Positions 38,995 through 48,399 of a DNA stretch of 64,000 nt are shown piece after piece. The DNA comes from Klebsiella quasipneumoniae subsp. quasipneumoniae (GTDB lineage Bacteria > Pseudomonadota > Gammaproteobacteria > Enterobacterales > Enterobacteriaceae). The translations under genes were made by a program, and so were the position numbers. The DNA is taken from assembly GCF_020525925.1 (NCBI RefSeq), contig NZ_CP084876.1:1550001-1614000 (forward strand). The letters are read 5' to 3'. The notes beneath the pieces are model-generated. The model worked only from the letters and a program-made list of their open reading frames with translations. It was not told the origin of the DNA and made no database searches. Numbering within the stretch: the first letter of the stretch is position 1; every line of letters starts with the position of its first letter.

Positions 38995-40800
38995 TTAGCG
39001 TCTGTCCGCGGGGAGGGTGGCCGCTTTGTTCGCGTCATACCACCAGGTATCAAGGCCGGACGAATAAATGGGGCGGGTTTGGGGGAACGAGAATTTATTC
39101 CACCACGCGGTGCGGTCCTGCGCCATATACCACATCGGCAACATGTAGTGGTTCCAGGTGAGGACGCGGTCCAGCGCCCGGCCAAGCGGGATCAGCTTCT
39201 GCTTATTACCCTGCCACTGCAGGATCTGCGCAATCAGTTTATCCACCACCGGACTTTGCACCCCCGGCGCGTTGTAGCTGGAGTGAATATAGTCCGACGC
39301 CCAGGAGATTTGCAGGTCAGTGCCCGGCCAGGGCATGGCGCGCCACAGGCTCGGCATCATGTCGTAATCGCGGCTGCGGCGGCGGTTGCTGTACTGCGAG
39401 TTATCCACCTGACGAATATCCATGACGATCCCCAGGCGCTGCAGGTTGTGCTGAAACGGCAGCACCCAGCGGTCATTGCTTCCGGCCGGCATCAGCAGTT
39501 CAAAGCGCAGCGGCTTGCCGGTGGCGGCGTTAACCCGGCGCTGGTTCTTCACCGTCCAGCCCGCCGCGTTAAGCAGGGCGTCGGCTTGGAGTAAGTTGGC
39601 GCGGTCGAAGCCATCGCCGCGGGAGACCGGCGGCTGGTAAACCTGGCTGAAGAGCTCGGGGGGCAGTTCGTTTTTCATCGGCGTCAGCAGGGCCAGCTCG
39701 GCCGCGTCGGGCAGGCTGCGGGCGGCATATTCGGTGTTCTGGAAATAGCTGTTGGCGCGCTGATACGCGCTGTAAAACAGCGCCTTGTTCATCCATTCAA
39801 AATCAAACGCCAGGGTAATGGCCTCCCGCACCCGGCGATCGGCGAATACCGGGCGCTGAATATTGAACGCCAGCCACTGGGTATCCTGCGCCGAGGTGTT
39901 GGCATACTCCTCTTTAATGATGTAGCCGCGGCTGAAGTTGCGGCCGACGTAGCGGGTGGCCCAGTTTTTGGCGACCGTCTCTTCCCGGCGGTCGACGGCC
40001 CCGGCTTTAAAGGCTTCGAAAGCGACGTTGTCGTCAAGATAATAGTCATAGCGCAGCGTATCGAAGTTCCAGCGACCGCGGTTGACCGGCAGGTCGGCCG
40101 CCCAGTAGTCGGCGACCCGGGAATAGGTAATATACTGTCCCATCCGCCAGGCGCTGATGCGGTAGGGCCCGCTGGCCAGCGGCGGCTTTGACAGCGGGTC
40201 GCTGAGTTTGTGATGACGCCAGAACGCCTCGGGCATCACCGGCAGGCTCAGCAGGCTCAGCATGTTCTCTTTACCGGGCTGGCCGAGGTCGATACGCACG
40301 GTCAACGGCGCGATGGCCTTCACGGTGGTGCCTTTATAAAAGAGGCGGAACTGCGGCACCCCTTCGGTCATAAACTTATTGAAGGTAAAAGCGACATCGC
40401 GGGCGGTGATTGGCGTGCCGTCGTGAAAACGGGCGCGCGGGTTGAGGGCGATCTCCATCCATGAATAGTCCCCGGCGTAGCGCGCCCGTTCGGCAATCAG
40501 CGGATAGTAGCTGCCGGGCTCATCATCCGAGGTGGTGAACAGGGGATCGTAGAGCGCCTCAGTGCGTACCGCCGGATTGCCGCGCAGCGCGTAGCGGTTG
40601 AAGTTGTCAAAGGTGCCAATCGCCGCCAGGGTGAGGGTGCCGCCTTTCGGCGCCTGTGGATTAACATAATCAAAATGGCTGAAATCGGCGGCGTATTTGG
40701 GTTCGCCGATAATCGCGAAGGCGACGCTTTCCTGAATGGATTGCGCTTTAGCGCTCAGGCTAAACAGAGCAAGCAGAAGCAGAAAAAGTCGCGCATACAT
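38995..40800 (-). CDS. yejA: Periplasmic peptide-binding protein YejA
   Basis: Substrate-binding protein (SBP_bac_5 group) that delivers peptides to YejBEF. The 601-residue precursor has a signal peptide ending SAKA|QSI. Family parts include NPQAPKGGTLTLAAIGTFDNFN, the binding-domain core FHDGTPITARDVAFTFNKFM, and VREAITLAFDFEWMNKALFY. It is first gene of the yejABEF operon. Its promoter must lie in the 68 bp between it and pdeN, or transcription may read through from pdeN. Confidence 0.96.
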   Translation of the reverse strand: MYARLFLLLLALFSLSAKAQSIQESVAFAIIGEPKYAADFSHFDYVNPQAPKGGTLTLAAIGTFDNFNRYALRGNPAVRTEALYDPLFTTSDDEPGSYYPLIAERARYAGDYSWMEIALNPRARFHDGTPITARDVAFTFNKFMTEGVPQFRLFYKGTTVKAIAPLTVRIDLGQPGKENMLSLLSLPVMPEAFWRHHKLSDPLSKPPLASGPYRISAWRMGQYITYSRVADYWAADLPVNRGRWNFDTLRYDYYLDDNVAFEAFKAGAVDRREETVAKNWATRYVGRNFSRGYIIKEEYANTSAQDTQWLAFNIQRPVFADRRVREAITLAFDFEWMNKALFYSAYQRANSYFQNTEYAARSLPDAAELALLTPMKNELPPELFSQVYQPPVSRGDGFDRANLLQADALLNAAGWTVKNQRRVNAATGKPLRFELLMPAGSNDRWVLPFQHNLQRLGIVMDIRQVDNSQYSNRRRSRDYDMMPSLWRAMPWPGTDLQISWASDYIHSSYNAPGVQSPVVDKLIAQILQWQGNKQKLIPLGRALDRVLTWNHYMLPMWYMAQDRTAWWNKFSFPQTRPIYSSGLDTWWYDANKAATLPADRR

Positions 40801-40868
40801 AGGCGGCAGAATACCCTGTCATAGCCGGCCCCCGTGGCCGACTTCTGTTCCCGCATCATAAGTGAGAC

Positions 40869-42431
40869 TTAACGCGTTGTGAAATAATTCGCGGGTTCAT
40901 CGTGCGCGGCCACTAGCGCCGCCAGCGACAGCGGCCGGCTGATCCAGTACCCCTGCAGGAAATGCACTCCCTGAGCGCGGAGCCACTCCGCCTGCTCCTG
41001 GGTCTCCACCCCTTCGGCAACGGTCATCAATTTCAGCCGACGGCTGAGGGTCAGCACCGCATCCAGCACTGGCGAGGTGACGGTTTCGGTGCCGATCGCC
41101 TGCACAAAGCCGCGATCGATCTTCAGATAATCGAAGTTATAGCGTTCGAGATAGATCAACGCGCTATGCCCGGTGCCAAAATCATCGATCGCGATTTCAA
41201 AACCGTGCTGGTGCAGCCAGGCGAAGTTAGCGACCGATTTTTCTTTGTCAATCATCGCCCGCTCTGTGACCTCCAGCACCACGTGAAAATGGCTGGCGGG
41301 CAGCGCGGCGGCGAAGCGCAGCATATCGTCGCGGAAGCTGTCGGCCTGAAGATGGGCGGGGGAAATATTGAGCCCCAGCTTGACGCCGTGCGGCAGAATA
41401 CGCTTCAGCGCCGGCGCGTCGCGGGCGATCAGCGCCAGCAGGTGATCGGTCAGCGGCACGATCATCTGCTGGGTTTCCGCGAGGTTAATAAAGACGTCAG
41501 GAGGAATTTCGCCCACCACCGGATGGCGCCAGCGCATCAGGACCTCCACGCCGCTGATACGCAGAGTCTGGGCATTCACCACCGGCTGATAGACGACGTA
41601 GAACTGGTTGTTTTTGATCCCCAGCAGGATGGATTTTCGCGGATCGGATTTGATCGACAGCACGTAATAGCAGAGCAGCCCCGCCAGCAGGCCGCACACC
41701 ACCCCGAGCAGCAGAGCAAACTGCGTATTTTCCGCCAGCCAGCTGTTGGCATACAGGTAGACCTTGAGGGGGAAACCGTCGATCTGCACTTCGCGGATAG
41801 GCACGTTATGCAGCGTTTGCGGATCCACCAGCCGGTTACTGAAGGTGGAGATAGCGGTGTGGCCGATGACCAGCGCAATACCGCTGAAATCATTCTGCCG
41901 TGCGGAATAGAGGATATACGGCGTGAGATTGGCGTTAATCGACACGAAAATGCCGCTGTTTTCATCACCGGGTTTGCCTACCCATAGCGCCAGCGCCGCG
42001 CTCTTCGGCATCATCGGCGTGCCTGGCAAAATCGCCATATCAAGGGGTTTGCGGATATCAATGGCCGGGATCAGCTGGGTGAGGGGGGTATTCATGGCGC
42101 CGGTTGCCGAGGAGCAAAAGGCCACGCCGTTTTTGACCAGCAGGAAAGCGCGGACGTTAGGGCTGAACGCGGCGTGGGAGGTGAGCCCGGAGTCAATATT
42201 CTCGCAGGGCTGCTCCACCAGCGGCTGCAGGCCGTCAATGGTCTGGCGCAGGTCGTGAAAATAGCTTTTCAGATAGGTATTAACATTGTTGATAATGGCG
42301 TCGAAACGCTCGGCCCGGTTATGGTAAATCACCATAAACTGAATGCTGCCAGCCAGTAGCGCGACGATAATGCCCACGCACAGGCTGGTTAGCCAGGTTT
42401 TACGCTGGGGCGAAAAGTAGCGAGTCAGCAT
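40869..42431 (-). CDS. pdeN: Cyclic-di-GMP phosphodiesterase PdeN (Rtn), CSS-EAL type
   Basis: Membrane c-di-GMP phosphodiesterase with a redox-sensing periplasmic CSS domain. The 520 residues have transmembrane segments near residues 14-36 and 238-259. The periplasmic CSS motif is Cys106-Ser-Ser, with its partner Cys76. The EAL domain has Glu296 in the signature (EVL instead of EAL, as in several active members), then NISPAH, EVTERAMID, DDFGTGHS, KIDRGFV and EGVETQEQ. All metal-binding positions appear kept, so it is likely active. It lies upstream of yejA on the same strand. Confidence 0.94.
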   Translation of the reverse strand: MLTRYFSPQRKTWLTSLCVGIIVALLAGSIQFMVIYHNRAERFDAIINNVNTYLKSYFHDLRQTIDGLQPLVEQPCENIDSGLTSHAAFSPNVRAFLLVKNGVAFCSSATGAMNTPLTQLIPAIDIRKPLDMAILPGTPMMPKSAALALWVGKPGDENSGIFVSINANLTPYILYSARQNDFSGIALVIGHTAISTFSNRLVDPQTLHNVPIREVQIDGFPLKVYLYANSWLAENTQFALLLGVVCGLLAGLLCYYVLSIKSDPRKSILLGIKNNQFYVVYQPVVNAQTLRISGVEVLMRWRHPVVGEIPPDVFINLAETQQMIVPLTDHLLALIARDAPALKRILPHGVKLGLNISPAHLQADSFRDDMLRFAAALPASHFHVVLEVTERAMIDKEKSVANFAWLHQHGFEIAIDDFGTGHSALIYLERYNFDYLKIDRGFVQAIGTETVTSPVLDAVLTLSRRLKLMTVAEGVETQEQAEWLRAQGVHFLQGYWISRPLSLAALVAAHDEPANYFTTR

Positions 42432-42540
42432 AGCTATAGTCTTTCCGTGTTATTGATGCGCAGCAACGGGTTGTCAGTCGTCGTTTTTCTCATTCCCACT
42501 TAAAAGACATAGCTTATTTTGCGTCGTTCAGAATCAGGTG

Positions 42541-42574
42541 GCAAAAAAAAACACTGCCGGGGCAGTGTTTTTTA
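42541..42574. terminator. Bidirectional terminator after mepS
   Basis: Perfect stem AACACTGCC / GGCAGTGTT with A-run on the left and T-run on the right, so it can stop transcripts from either side. It is 45 bp past the mepS stop on the minus strand. Confidence 0.92.
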
Positions 42575-42618
42575 TCCCGCTTCCAGCCAAGGGATAACCG
42601 GCGGCGGTAGAGGACAGT

Positions 42619-43188
42619 TTACGAGCGGCTCAGGACTCGACGCGCTTCGTTGTAGCGCTTTTTCCAGTATGGCTCATCCATGCTGGAGATGGTCACTCCG
42701 CTGCTGGTAGAGGCGTGAACAAACTGATTGTTGCCGAGGTAGATCCCGACATGGCGGCCGGTAGAGCCGGCGCGGAACAGAACCAGATCGCCAGTACGCA
42801 GCTGGGTACGGGAAATCGATTTTCCGGTTTCCTGCTGTTCAGAAGTTGAACGCGGCAGTTCCAGACCAAATTGTTCGCGGAAGGTGCGCTGCACGAACGC
42901 CGAGCAGTCGATACCTTTGCGAGTGCTGCCGCCGAGGCGGTAACGCACGCCTTTCCAGCTGGCATACTGATCCATTAAACGGGACTTCACGTCCAGGTTA
43001 CGGACCATCGTTTCAAATTCATCCTGAGAGGCTTGCAGTGATGATAAATCGCCACTACCCACAGCATGCGTCTCAGAATGCATATTCCTGGCGGTACTTG
43101 TTGAACTACACGCGGAAAGCAGAACCGCTACTGCAATCGCGGGGGCTACCCGCAAGATGTATCTCAAAATCGGCTGAGATTTGACCAT
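42619..43188 (-). CDS. mepS: Murein DD-endopeptidase MepS (Spr), lipoprotein
   Basis: Outer-membrane lipoprotein that cuts D-Ala-mDAP crosslinks to let peptidoglycan grow; its level is kept down by the NlpI-Prc protease. The 189-residue precursor has lipobox LSAC with Cys27 lipidated. The NlpC/P60 domain has catalytic Cys95 (GIDCSAF), His146 (GRHVGIY) and His158 (FVHAS). A strong inverted repeat lies in its leader close to the ribosome binding site. Confidence 0.97.
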   Translation of the reverse strand: MVKSQPILRYILRVAPAIAVAVLLSACSSTSTARNMHSETHAVGSGDLSSLQASQDEFETMVRNLDVKSRLMDQYASWKGVRYRLGGSTRKGIDCSAFVQRTFREQFGLELPRSTSEQQETGKSISRTQLRTGDLVLFRAGSTGRHVGIYLGNNQFVHASTSSGVTISSMDEPYWKKRYNEARRVLSRS

Positions 43189-43554
43189 GCTGTTTATTTT
43201 CCCTTGTTGTCCTTAACGACAATGTCGTTATAAAAAATGCCAAACGTGTTAGAGCCTAAATACCCATCCGCAATGAGACAATTCCTTAAGCTTAAATTTG
43301 TGCAGTCACGCACAATTTTATTCAGGGCCTGAATTAATGTTGCGGAAAAGGCAAAACGAGAACGAGATTACCCTATCAAACGCCGCATGGCGAGCGGTTT
43401 TGCGCGATTTCTTATAAGTATTTTGGTGACAAAAAGTGAATCATCGGGAAAGGACAAAATTGCGGCAATTACGGGCAAAAAACAGACAATTCCTTCATTT
43501 GTCACGGGATTAATGTGACAAGAAGATGAACGCGATGTTGAAAAAAAGGACAAT
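43189..43554. promoter_or_regulatory. mepS upstream region with two inverted repeats
   Basis: Non-coding, AT-rich. The 17-nt palindrome TAACGACAATGTCGTTA (43214-43230) lies 26 nt before the mepS start and would fold in its leader. Further away, TTGTCAC-N9-GTGACAA (43499-43521) is a second inverted repeat next to the lpxT terminator. The mepS promoter should lie around 43240-43340 (minus strand). No gene is supported here. Confidence 0.5.
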
Positions 43555-43581
43555 TGAAAAAAGGGACCCAAAAGGTCCCCT
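43555..43581 (-). terminator. Intrinsic terminator of lpxT
   Basis: On the minus strand, stem GGGACC / GGTCCC with a TTTTG loop followed by six T, 34 bp past the lpxT stop. Confidence 0.88.
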
Positions 43582-43614
43582 TATAGATAATGCCCCTGGC
43601 GGCGGCCCGCGGCT

Positions 43615-44328
43615 TTATTTGGCCGATATTCCGCCGGGTAAGTAGCGATCGAAAAAGGCGATCAGTTTATCGCTCAGCGGCGTCATCAATACCCAGGGCG
43701 CGCCAATCAGCACGGCGGTCAGAGAGCCGACGGCAATATCGCTGAACCAGTGGGCGCCAATCATCACCCGCGGGAAAGCAAAGACCACAAATATCACCAG
43801 CGCCACGGCCAGCGCGCGGCGGCCAAAATAGCGCCACATAAAGCTCGCGAAGATCAGCAGCATCATCCCATGATCGCCGGGGAAGCTGTCCTTGGAAGCA
43901 TCCTTAGTGGGGAAATTAACGACGTCGCTGACGCGGGTGACACCGTTAAAAAACAGCGACGGACTGGCGCGCTGAACCGGCATCAGGTGTTGCGCCAGCT
44001 GGTTGATGATCACCGCCGCCAGCAGCATCACCACGCCCATAATGGCGATCTGACGACGGCCTGCCGCCGGCGCCTTGAGCCAGTAGCTGAGCATCAGGCA
44101 ACCCATCGCCAGCAGCGAGCAGGCGTCGAAGGCGCGATTGTTGATGATCGCCAGCAGCCAGGCGTAAGCGCGGCTGACGCTGACGCCATGGTTAAAGAAA
44201 TGGAAGATCGCGGCGTCTACCGGCGCCCACGCGCCGTGGTTGGCTGGCAGATACCAGGAGCAAAATAGCGCCACACCCGCGATGTTAAGCAGCAGGATTA
44301 AAGGAATTCGGTTTTTCATCATAGCCAT
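43615..44328 (-). CDS. lpxT: Lipid A 1-diphosphate synthase LpxT
   Basis: Inner-membrane PAP2-family enzyme that moves a phosphate from undecaprenyl diphosphate to lipid A on the periplasmic side. It recycles the carrier and adds negative charge. The 237 residues contain the phosphatase motifs KDASKDSFPGDHG and PRVMIGAHWFSD in a six-helix membrane protein. The start could be the ATG at 44328 or one of two in-frame ATGs at 44322 and 44319; E. coli homology (M-I-K-N) favours one of the latter two. Confidence 0.95.
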   Translation of the reverse strand: MAMMKNRIPLILLLNIAGVALFCSWYLPANHGAWAPVDAAIFHFFNHGVSVSRAYAWLLAIINNRAFDACSLLAMGCLMLSYWLKAPAAGRRQIAIMGVVMLLAAVIINQLAQHLMPVQRASPSLFFNGVTRVSDVVNFPTKDASKDSFPGDHGMMLLIFASFMWRYFGRRALAVALVIFVVFAFPRVMIGAHWFSDIAVGSLTAVLIGAPWVLMTPLSDKLIAFFDRYLPGGISAK

Positions 44329-44365
44329 TGCGATTTTGTGACAGTCGGCGGCAACCTTAGCCGCC

Positions 44366-45343
44366 TTAACTTAAACGAAGCCTCAACAATGAGGTCTGGA
44401 GCGCGTTCCAGTCGGCTTCATGGGCGGAGATAAGCTCGATGCGGCTATCGGGCGGGGCGACGCTAAGGGTCTCGATATGCAGATCCTCGCCCTGGCGGTT
44501 GATCCGCACCGCCCCTTCGGCAATGCGCAGCACACCTTTGACGCGCGCCACCGGCGCCAGCCGGGCCCACTCCAGCAGGGCGATGGTGTCAAAGACCGTT
44601 TCCGCGTCGAAGATCCAGCCGCAGGCCTGATAGCTCTGGCCGCTGTTAAGGTGGCGGCGCCAGCGCTGGTGTTCCGCCAGACTAAGGGCGGCGAGACCGG
44701 CTGTGGGGGGATGGCGGTGAGCGTGCTCCGCGCTCGCCGGCAGCGGGGCGGTGTTGCGCCGCGGTTCATCAAGCAGGGCCAGGTCGATATTACCCTGGGT
44801 CGCTGACACCTGGCGGCGATCGCCGCCCCAGCGTTGCCACCAGTCGACAAACGCCTGAGCGCTTTCGGGCGTTTCCCGATCGCTTTTATTGGCCACGATG
44901 ATGTCCGCCGCCGCCAGCTGGTCGCGAAAGTTGTCGTTGTTGACCGCTTTCTCGTCCAGTAGCTGACGCGGATCGAGGATGCACAGGGTCGCGCGCAGAT
45001 CGATCCAGGGTTCATACACCGCCGCGGTGAGGATATCGAGGATCTGCTTTGGATGGCCAAGTCCGGTGGGCTCAATCAACAGACGATCGGGTTTCCCCTG
45101 GCGCAGCAGGGTATTCAACCCGACCTGCATCGGCAGGCCATTGACACAGCACATGCAGCCGCCGGGGATCTCCTTGAGCAGGGCGCCGCTGTCGGCCAGC
45201 AGGGCGCCGTCTATCCCGACTTCGCCAAACTCGTTAACCAGTACGGCCCATTTTTCATCCGCAGGCTTCTGCGCCAGTAGATGAAGAATCGAGGTCGTCT
45301 TACCGCTGCCGAGAAAGCCGGTGATCAAATTGGTTCTGGTCAC
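44366..45343 (-). CDS. yeiR: Zinc-binding GTPase YeiR (COG0523)
   Basis: G3E-family GTPase of the COG0523 group, thought to act as a zinc metallochaperone. I place the start at the GTG at 45343 (VTRTNLITGFLGSGKTT), which has a GGAG site 6 nt upstream and gives 325 residues (E. coli 328). An ATG 114 bp upstream has no supporting homology. Walker A is GFLGSGKT, the metal-binding CXCC motif is GGCMCCVNG, and the nucleotide-specificity NKSD is present. The central His-rich segment (AEHAHRHPP) is a likely second metal site. Confidence 0.94.
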   Translation of the reverse strand: MTRTNLITGFLGSGKTTSILHLLAQKPADEKWAVLVNEFGEVGIDGALLADSGALLKEIPGGCMCCVNGLPMQVGLNTLLRQGKPDRLLIEPTGLGHPKQILDILTAAVYEPWIDLRATLCILDPRQLLDEKAVNNDNFRDQLAAADIIVANKSDRETPESAQAFVDWWQRWGGDRRQVSATQGNIDLALLDEPRRNTAPLPASAEHAHRHPPTAGLAALSLAEHQRWRRHLNSGQSYQACGWIFDAETVFDTIALLEWARLAPVARVKGVLRIAEGAVRINRQGEDLHIETLSVAPPDSRIELISAHEADWNALQTSLLRLRLS

Positions 45344-45463
45344 TCTTTTCTCCAGGATAAATGTAATGTTGTAACAGTTACGCCTATCCTGACGAAAAAA
45401 GAGGGAAAAGAGAAGTCCTGAGGCGGACAGAAGGAAATTCTGTCCGCATAAGCGCAAATATTG

Positions 45464-46930
45464 TTAAGAATTGAGCGCGCGGGCAACCGCCTCGCGGGCG
45501 CCGTGCATCGCCAGCTGCTGCCAGGCGGCGCGGATCCCGGCGACAAACTGCGCGTTGCGCGGCAGGTCGCGGCCAAATATTTCCTCCAGACCCAGCAGGG
45601 CGTCAACGCGCTGCTGCTCATCGCTCTGCGCCACCCGCTGCTGGATCTTGTCCACCAGCGGATCGCGGACGTCGATGGCCTGACCGGCATCGTCCGTACC
45701 GCTGACGTAGCGCATCCAGCCGGCTACGCCGAGGGCCAGCAGCGGCCAGCGGCTGCCGCGCTCAAGATGCACGCGAATACCGTCGAGCATACGCTGGGGC
45801 AGCTTCTGGCTGCCGTCCATGGCGATTTGCCAGGTACGGTGTTTGAGCGCCGGGTTGCTGAAGCGCGCGATCAGGCTGTCGGCATAGGCCGCCAGATCGA
45901 CGCCGGTAATGGTCAGCGTCGGGGCCTGTTCGTCAAGCATCAGCTGGCGGGCGGCGCGGCGGAAGACCTCATCCTGCATGCAGTCGCTGACGTGCGCATG
46001 ACCTGCCAGATAGCCAAGCCAGGCGAGGAAAGAGTGGCTGCCGTTGAGCATCCGCAGCTTCATCTGCTCCCAGGGCAGCACGTCGTCGGTCATCTGCACG
46101 CCCGCCGTCTCCCAGGCGGGGCGCCCGGCGACAAAGTGGTCTTCGACCACCCACTGAATGAAGGGTTCGCAGCTGATGGCGCAGGGATCTTCCACCCCCA
46201 GCACGGCGGCGATTTCCGCCAGCGACTCCGCGGTGGCGGCGGGAACAATGCGATCCACCATGGTGCCCGGGAAGCTAACGTTGTCGGTGATCCAGCTCGC
46301 CAGCGCCGGACTGCGTTTTTCCGCCATGCCGAGGACGGCATTTTTCACCACGTGGCCGTTGTCGGGAATGTTATCGCAGGAGAGCACGGTAAAGGGCGAC
46401 AGGCCTCGTTCCCGGCGGCGGGCCAGCGCTTCAACTAAAATACCGGGAGCCGACTGCGGCAGCGTCGGATTTTCCAGATCGTGAACGATACGCGGATGCG
46501 TCGGATCCAGCTTGCCGGTCGCCGGATCGATGCAATAGCCTTTTTCCGTGATGGTCAGCGAGACAATCGCTACCTGCGGCTCGCAAAATTTCTCGATAAT
46601 CGCCGCCAGCGAATCGAGCCTGGCGTTCAGGCATTCGTGTACCGCGCCGATAACAATGGGCTGATTACCGTCGGCGCCTTTTTCCAGTACGGTAAACAGG
46701 TGGTCCTGTTCGCGAAGCTGGCTCATCAGCGTATCGCCGCTGAACAGACTAATTTCGCAGATCCCCCAGTCGCCGCCGATGTTATTCAGCACGCGATCGG
46801 TCAGCAGCGCCTGGTGCGCGCGATGAAACGCGCCAAAGCCGAAATGGACAATACGCGAGCGGAGCTGGCTGCGATCGTACTGAGGACGTTGCACGTTTTC
46901 CGGTAGCGTAGCGGTTGCAATTGTTGTCAT
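45464..46930 (-). CDS. yeiQ: Mannitol dehydrogenase-family oxidoreductase YeiQ
   Basis: NAD-dependent polyol/hexuronate dehydrogenase related to UxuB (fructuronate reductase) and UxaB. The 488 residues match E. coli YeiQ. The N-terminal nucleotide-binding region is IVHFGFGAFHRAHQALL. The C-terminal catalytic core includes MKLRMLNGSHSFLAWLGYLAG with the family lysine in MKLRMLN. It is divergent from uxuA, which E. coli does not have here, so a role in D-mannonate/fructuronate interconversion is a sensible inference. Confidence 0.93.
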   Translation of the reverse strand: MTTIATATLPENVQRPQYDRSQLRSRIVHFGFGAFHRAHQALLTDRVLNNIGGDWGICEISLFSGDTLMSQLREQDHLFTVLEKGADGNQPIVIGAVHECLNARLDSLAAIIEKFCEPQVAIVSLTITEKGYCIDPATGKLDPTHPRIVHDLENPTLPQSAPGILVEALARRRERGLSPFTVLSCDNIPDNGHVVKNAVLGMAEKRSPALASWITDNVSFPGTMVDRIVPAATAESLAEIAAVLGVEDPCAISCEPFIQWVVEDHFVAGRPAWETAGVQMTDDVLPWEQMKLRMLNGSHSFLAWLGYLAGHAHVSDCMQDEVFRRAARQLMLDEQAPTLTITGVDLAAYADSLIARFSNPALKHRTWQIAMDGSQKLPQRMLDGIRVHLERGSRWPLLALGVAGWMRYVSGTDDAGQAIDVRDPLVDKIQQRVAQSDEQQRVDALLGLEEIFGRDLPRNAQFVAGIRAAWQQLAMHGAREAVARALNS

Positions 46931-46993
46931 TCTTTACACACCTGTTTAACTGCTTATTAACATTGCCAGTCTAAAGTTATATGACAGGAAATT

Positions 46994-47121
46994 AAATTGG
47001 TAAGCCGAAATTATCCGCTGACTGTGAGCTGGATCAATCAATGCGCCGGCTCTGTTTGCAGCCTGACGAGAAACATGTATGGTAGTCGTCATGATTGTCG
47101 CCATTATTGGTATAACAACTT
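46994..47121 (+). promoter_or_regulatory. Divergent yeiQ/uxuA control region
   Basis: Two sites resemble the UxuR/ExuR operator AAATTGGTATACCAATTT: AAATTGGTAAGCCGAAAT at 46994-47011 (13 of 18) and TTATTGGTATAACAACTT at 47104-47121 (14 of 18). A CRP-like site TGTGA-N6-TCAAT lies between them (47023-47038; consensus TGTGA-N6-TCACA). This fits control by hexuronate availability and catabolite repression. Sites were judged by eye from remembered consensus. Confidence 0.5.
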
Positions 47122-47137
47122 TTGTGAGGGCATAGCG

Positions 47138-48328
47138 ATGGAGCAAACCTGGCGGTGGTATGGGCCGAACGATCCGGTATCGCTTGATGATGTACGACAG
47201 GCGGGGGCGACCGGGGTCGTCACTGCGCTGCACCATATTGCAAACGGTCAGGTCTGGCCGGTCGACGAGATTAAAGAGCGTCAGGCGCTGTTAGCGGCGA
47301 AAGGGCTGACCTGGTCGGTGGTCGAAAGCATTCCGGTGCACGAGGATATTAAAACCCACAGCGGACAGTATGCGACCTGGATTGCCAACTATCAGCAGAG
47401 CATCCGCAACCTCGCGGCCTGCGGCATCGATACCGTATGCTACAACTTTATGCCGATCCTCGACTGGACGCGCACCGATCTGGAATATGAGCTGCCGGAC
47501 GGCTCCCGGGCGCTGCGTTTCGATCAGATCGCCTTCGCCGCCTTTGAACTGCATATCCTCAAACGCCCGGGGGCGGAAGCGGATTACAGCGAAGAAGAGC
47601 AGCGCCAGGCCGAGGCGTATTACAAGGCGATGAGCGAAGCGGACATTGAGAAACTGACCCGCAATATCATCGCCGGCCTGCCGGGGGCGGAAGAGGGCTA
47701 CACCCTCGACCAGTTCCGCGCGCGCCTGGCGGAATATGACCACATCGATAAAGCGCAGCTGCGCGAAAATATGGCCTATTTCCTGCGGGCCATCGTACCG
47801 GTGTGCGAAGAGGTGGGGATCCGACTGGCAGTGCATCCGGACGATCCGCCGCGGCCGATCCTGGGCCTGCCGCGTATCGTGTCGACCATCGAAGATATGC
47901 AGTGGCTGAAAGAGACAGTGGACAGCATCAATAACGGCTTTACCATGTGCACCGGATCCTATGGCGTCCGCGCCGATAACGATCTGGTGAAGATGGTGGA
48001 AACCTTTGGCGATCGCATCCACTTTACCCATCTGCGCGCCACCTGCCGCGAGGCGAACCCGAAAACCTTCCACGAGGCGGCGCACCTTAGCGGCGACGTC
48101 AATATGGTGGCGGTGGTGGATGCGATTCTGCGTGAAGAGCAGCGGCGTAAACAGGCCGGCGATCTGCGCCCGATCCCGTTCCGTCCGGATCATGGTCATC
48201 AGATGCTGGACGATCTGCGCAAGAAAACCAACCCAGGCTATTCGGCGATTGGCCGTCTCAAGGGGATGGCGGAAGTGCGCGGCGTGGAGCTGGCGCTGAA
48301 GATGACCAAATACCCTGAACTGCTGTAA
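47138..48328 (+). CDS. uxuA: Mannonate dehydratase UxuA
   Basis: Dehydrates D-mannonate to 2-keto-3-deoxygluconate in hexuronate breakdown. I start at the ATG at 47138 ([16 protein letters not shown]) with a GAGG site; the frame is open 141 bp further upstream but only through the control region. The 396 residues (E. coli 394) hold the family metal-site segments ([15 protein letters not shown] block, [18 protein letters not shown]). Its neighbour yeiQ encodes the likely oxidoreductase partner. A terminator follows. Confidence 0.96.
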   Translation: MEQTWRWYGPNDPVSLDDVRQAGATGVVTALHHIANGQVWPVDEIKERQALLAAKGLTWSVVESIPVHEDIKTHSGQYATWIANYQQSIRNLAACGIDTVCYNFMPILDWTRTDLEYELPDGSRALRFDQIAFAAFELHILKRPGAEADYSEEEQRQAEAYYKAMSEADIEKLTRNIIAGLPGAEEGYTLDQFRARLAEYDHIDKAQLRENMAYFLRAIVPVCEEVGIRLAVHPDDPPRPILGLPRIVSTIEDMQWLKETVDSINNGFTMCTGSYGVRADNDLVKMVETFGDRIHFTHLRATCREANPKTFHEAAHLSGDVNMVAVVDAILREEQRRKQAGDLRPIPFRPDHGHQMLDDLRKKTNPGYSAIGRLKGMAEVRGVELALKMTKYPELL

Positions 48329-48346
48329 TCGCGGCAACGGGGATAA

Positions 48347-48377
48347 CAAAAAGGACAGCCAGCGGCTGTCCTTTTTT
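48347..48377. terminator. Terminator between uxuA and efpL
   Basis: Stem AAGGACAGCC / GGCTGTCCTT with an AGC loop and six T after it. The A-run before it lets it also serve the convergent efpL gene. Confidence 0.93.
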
Positions 48378-48399
48378 CTGGTCAACTCGTCACGGAAAA

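Noticed and set aside
43368..43571. 67-codon frame between mepS and lpxT
   Set aside because: Ser/Phe-rich, no binding site, and overlaps the lpxT terminator.
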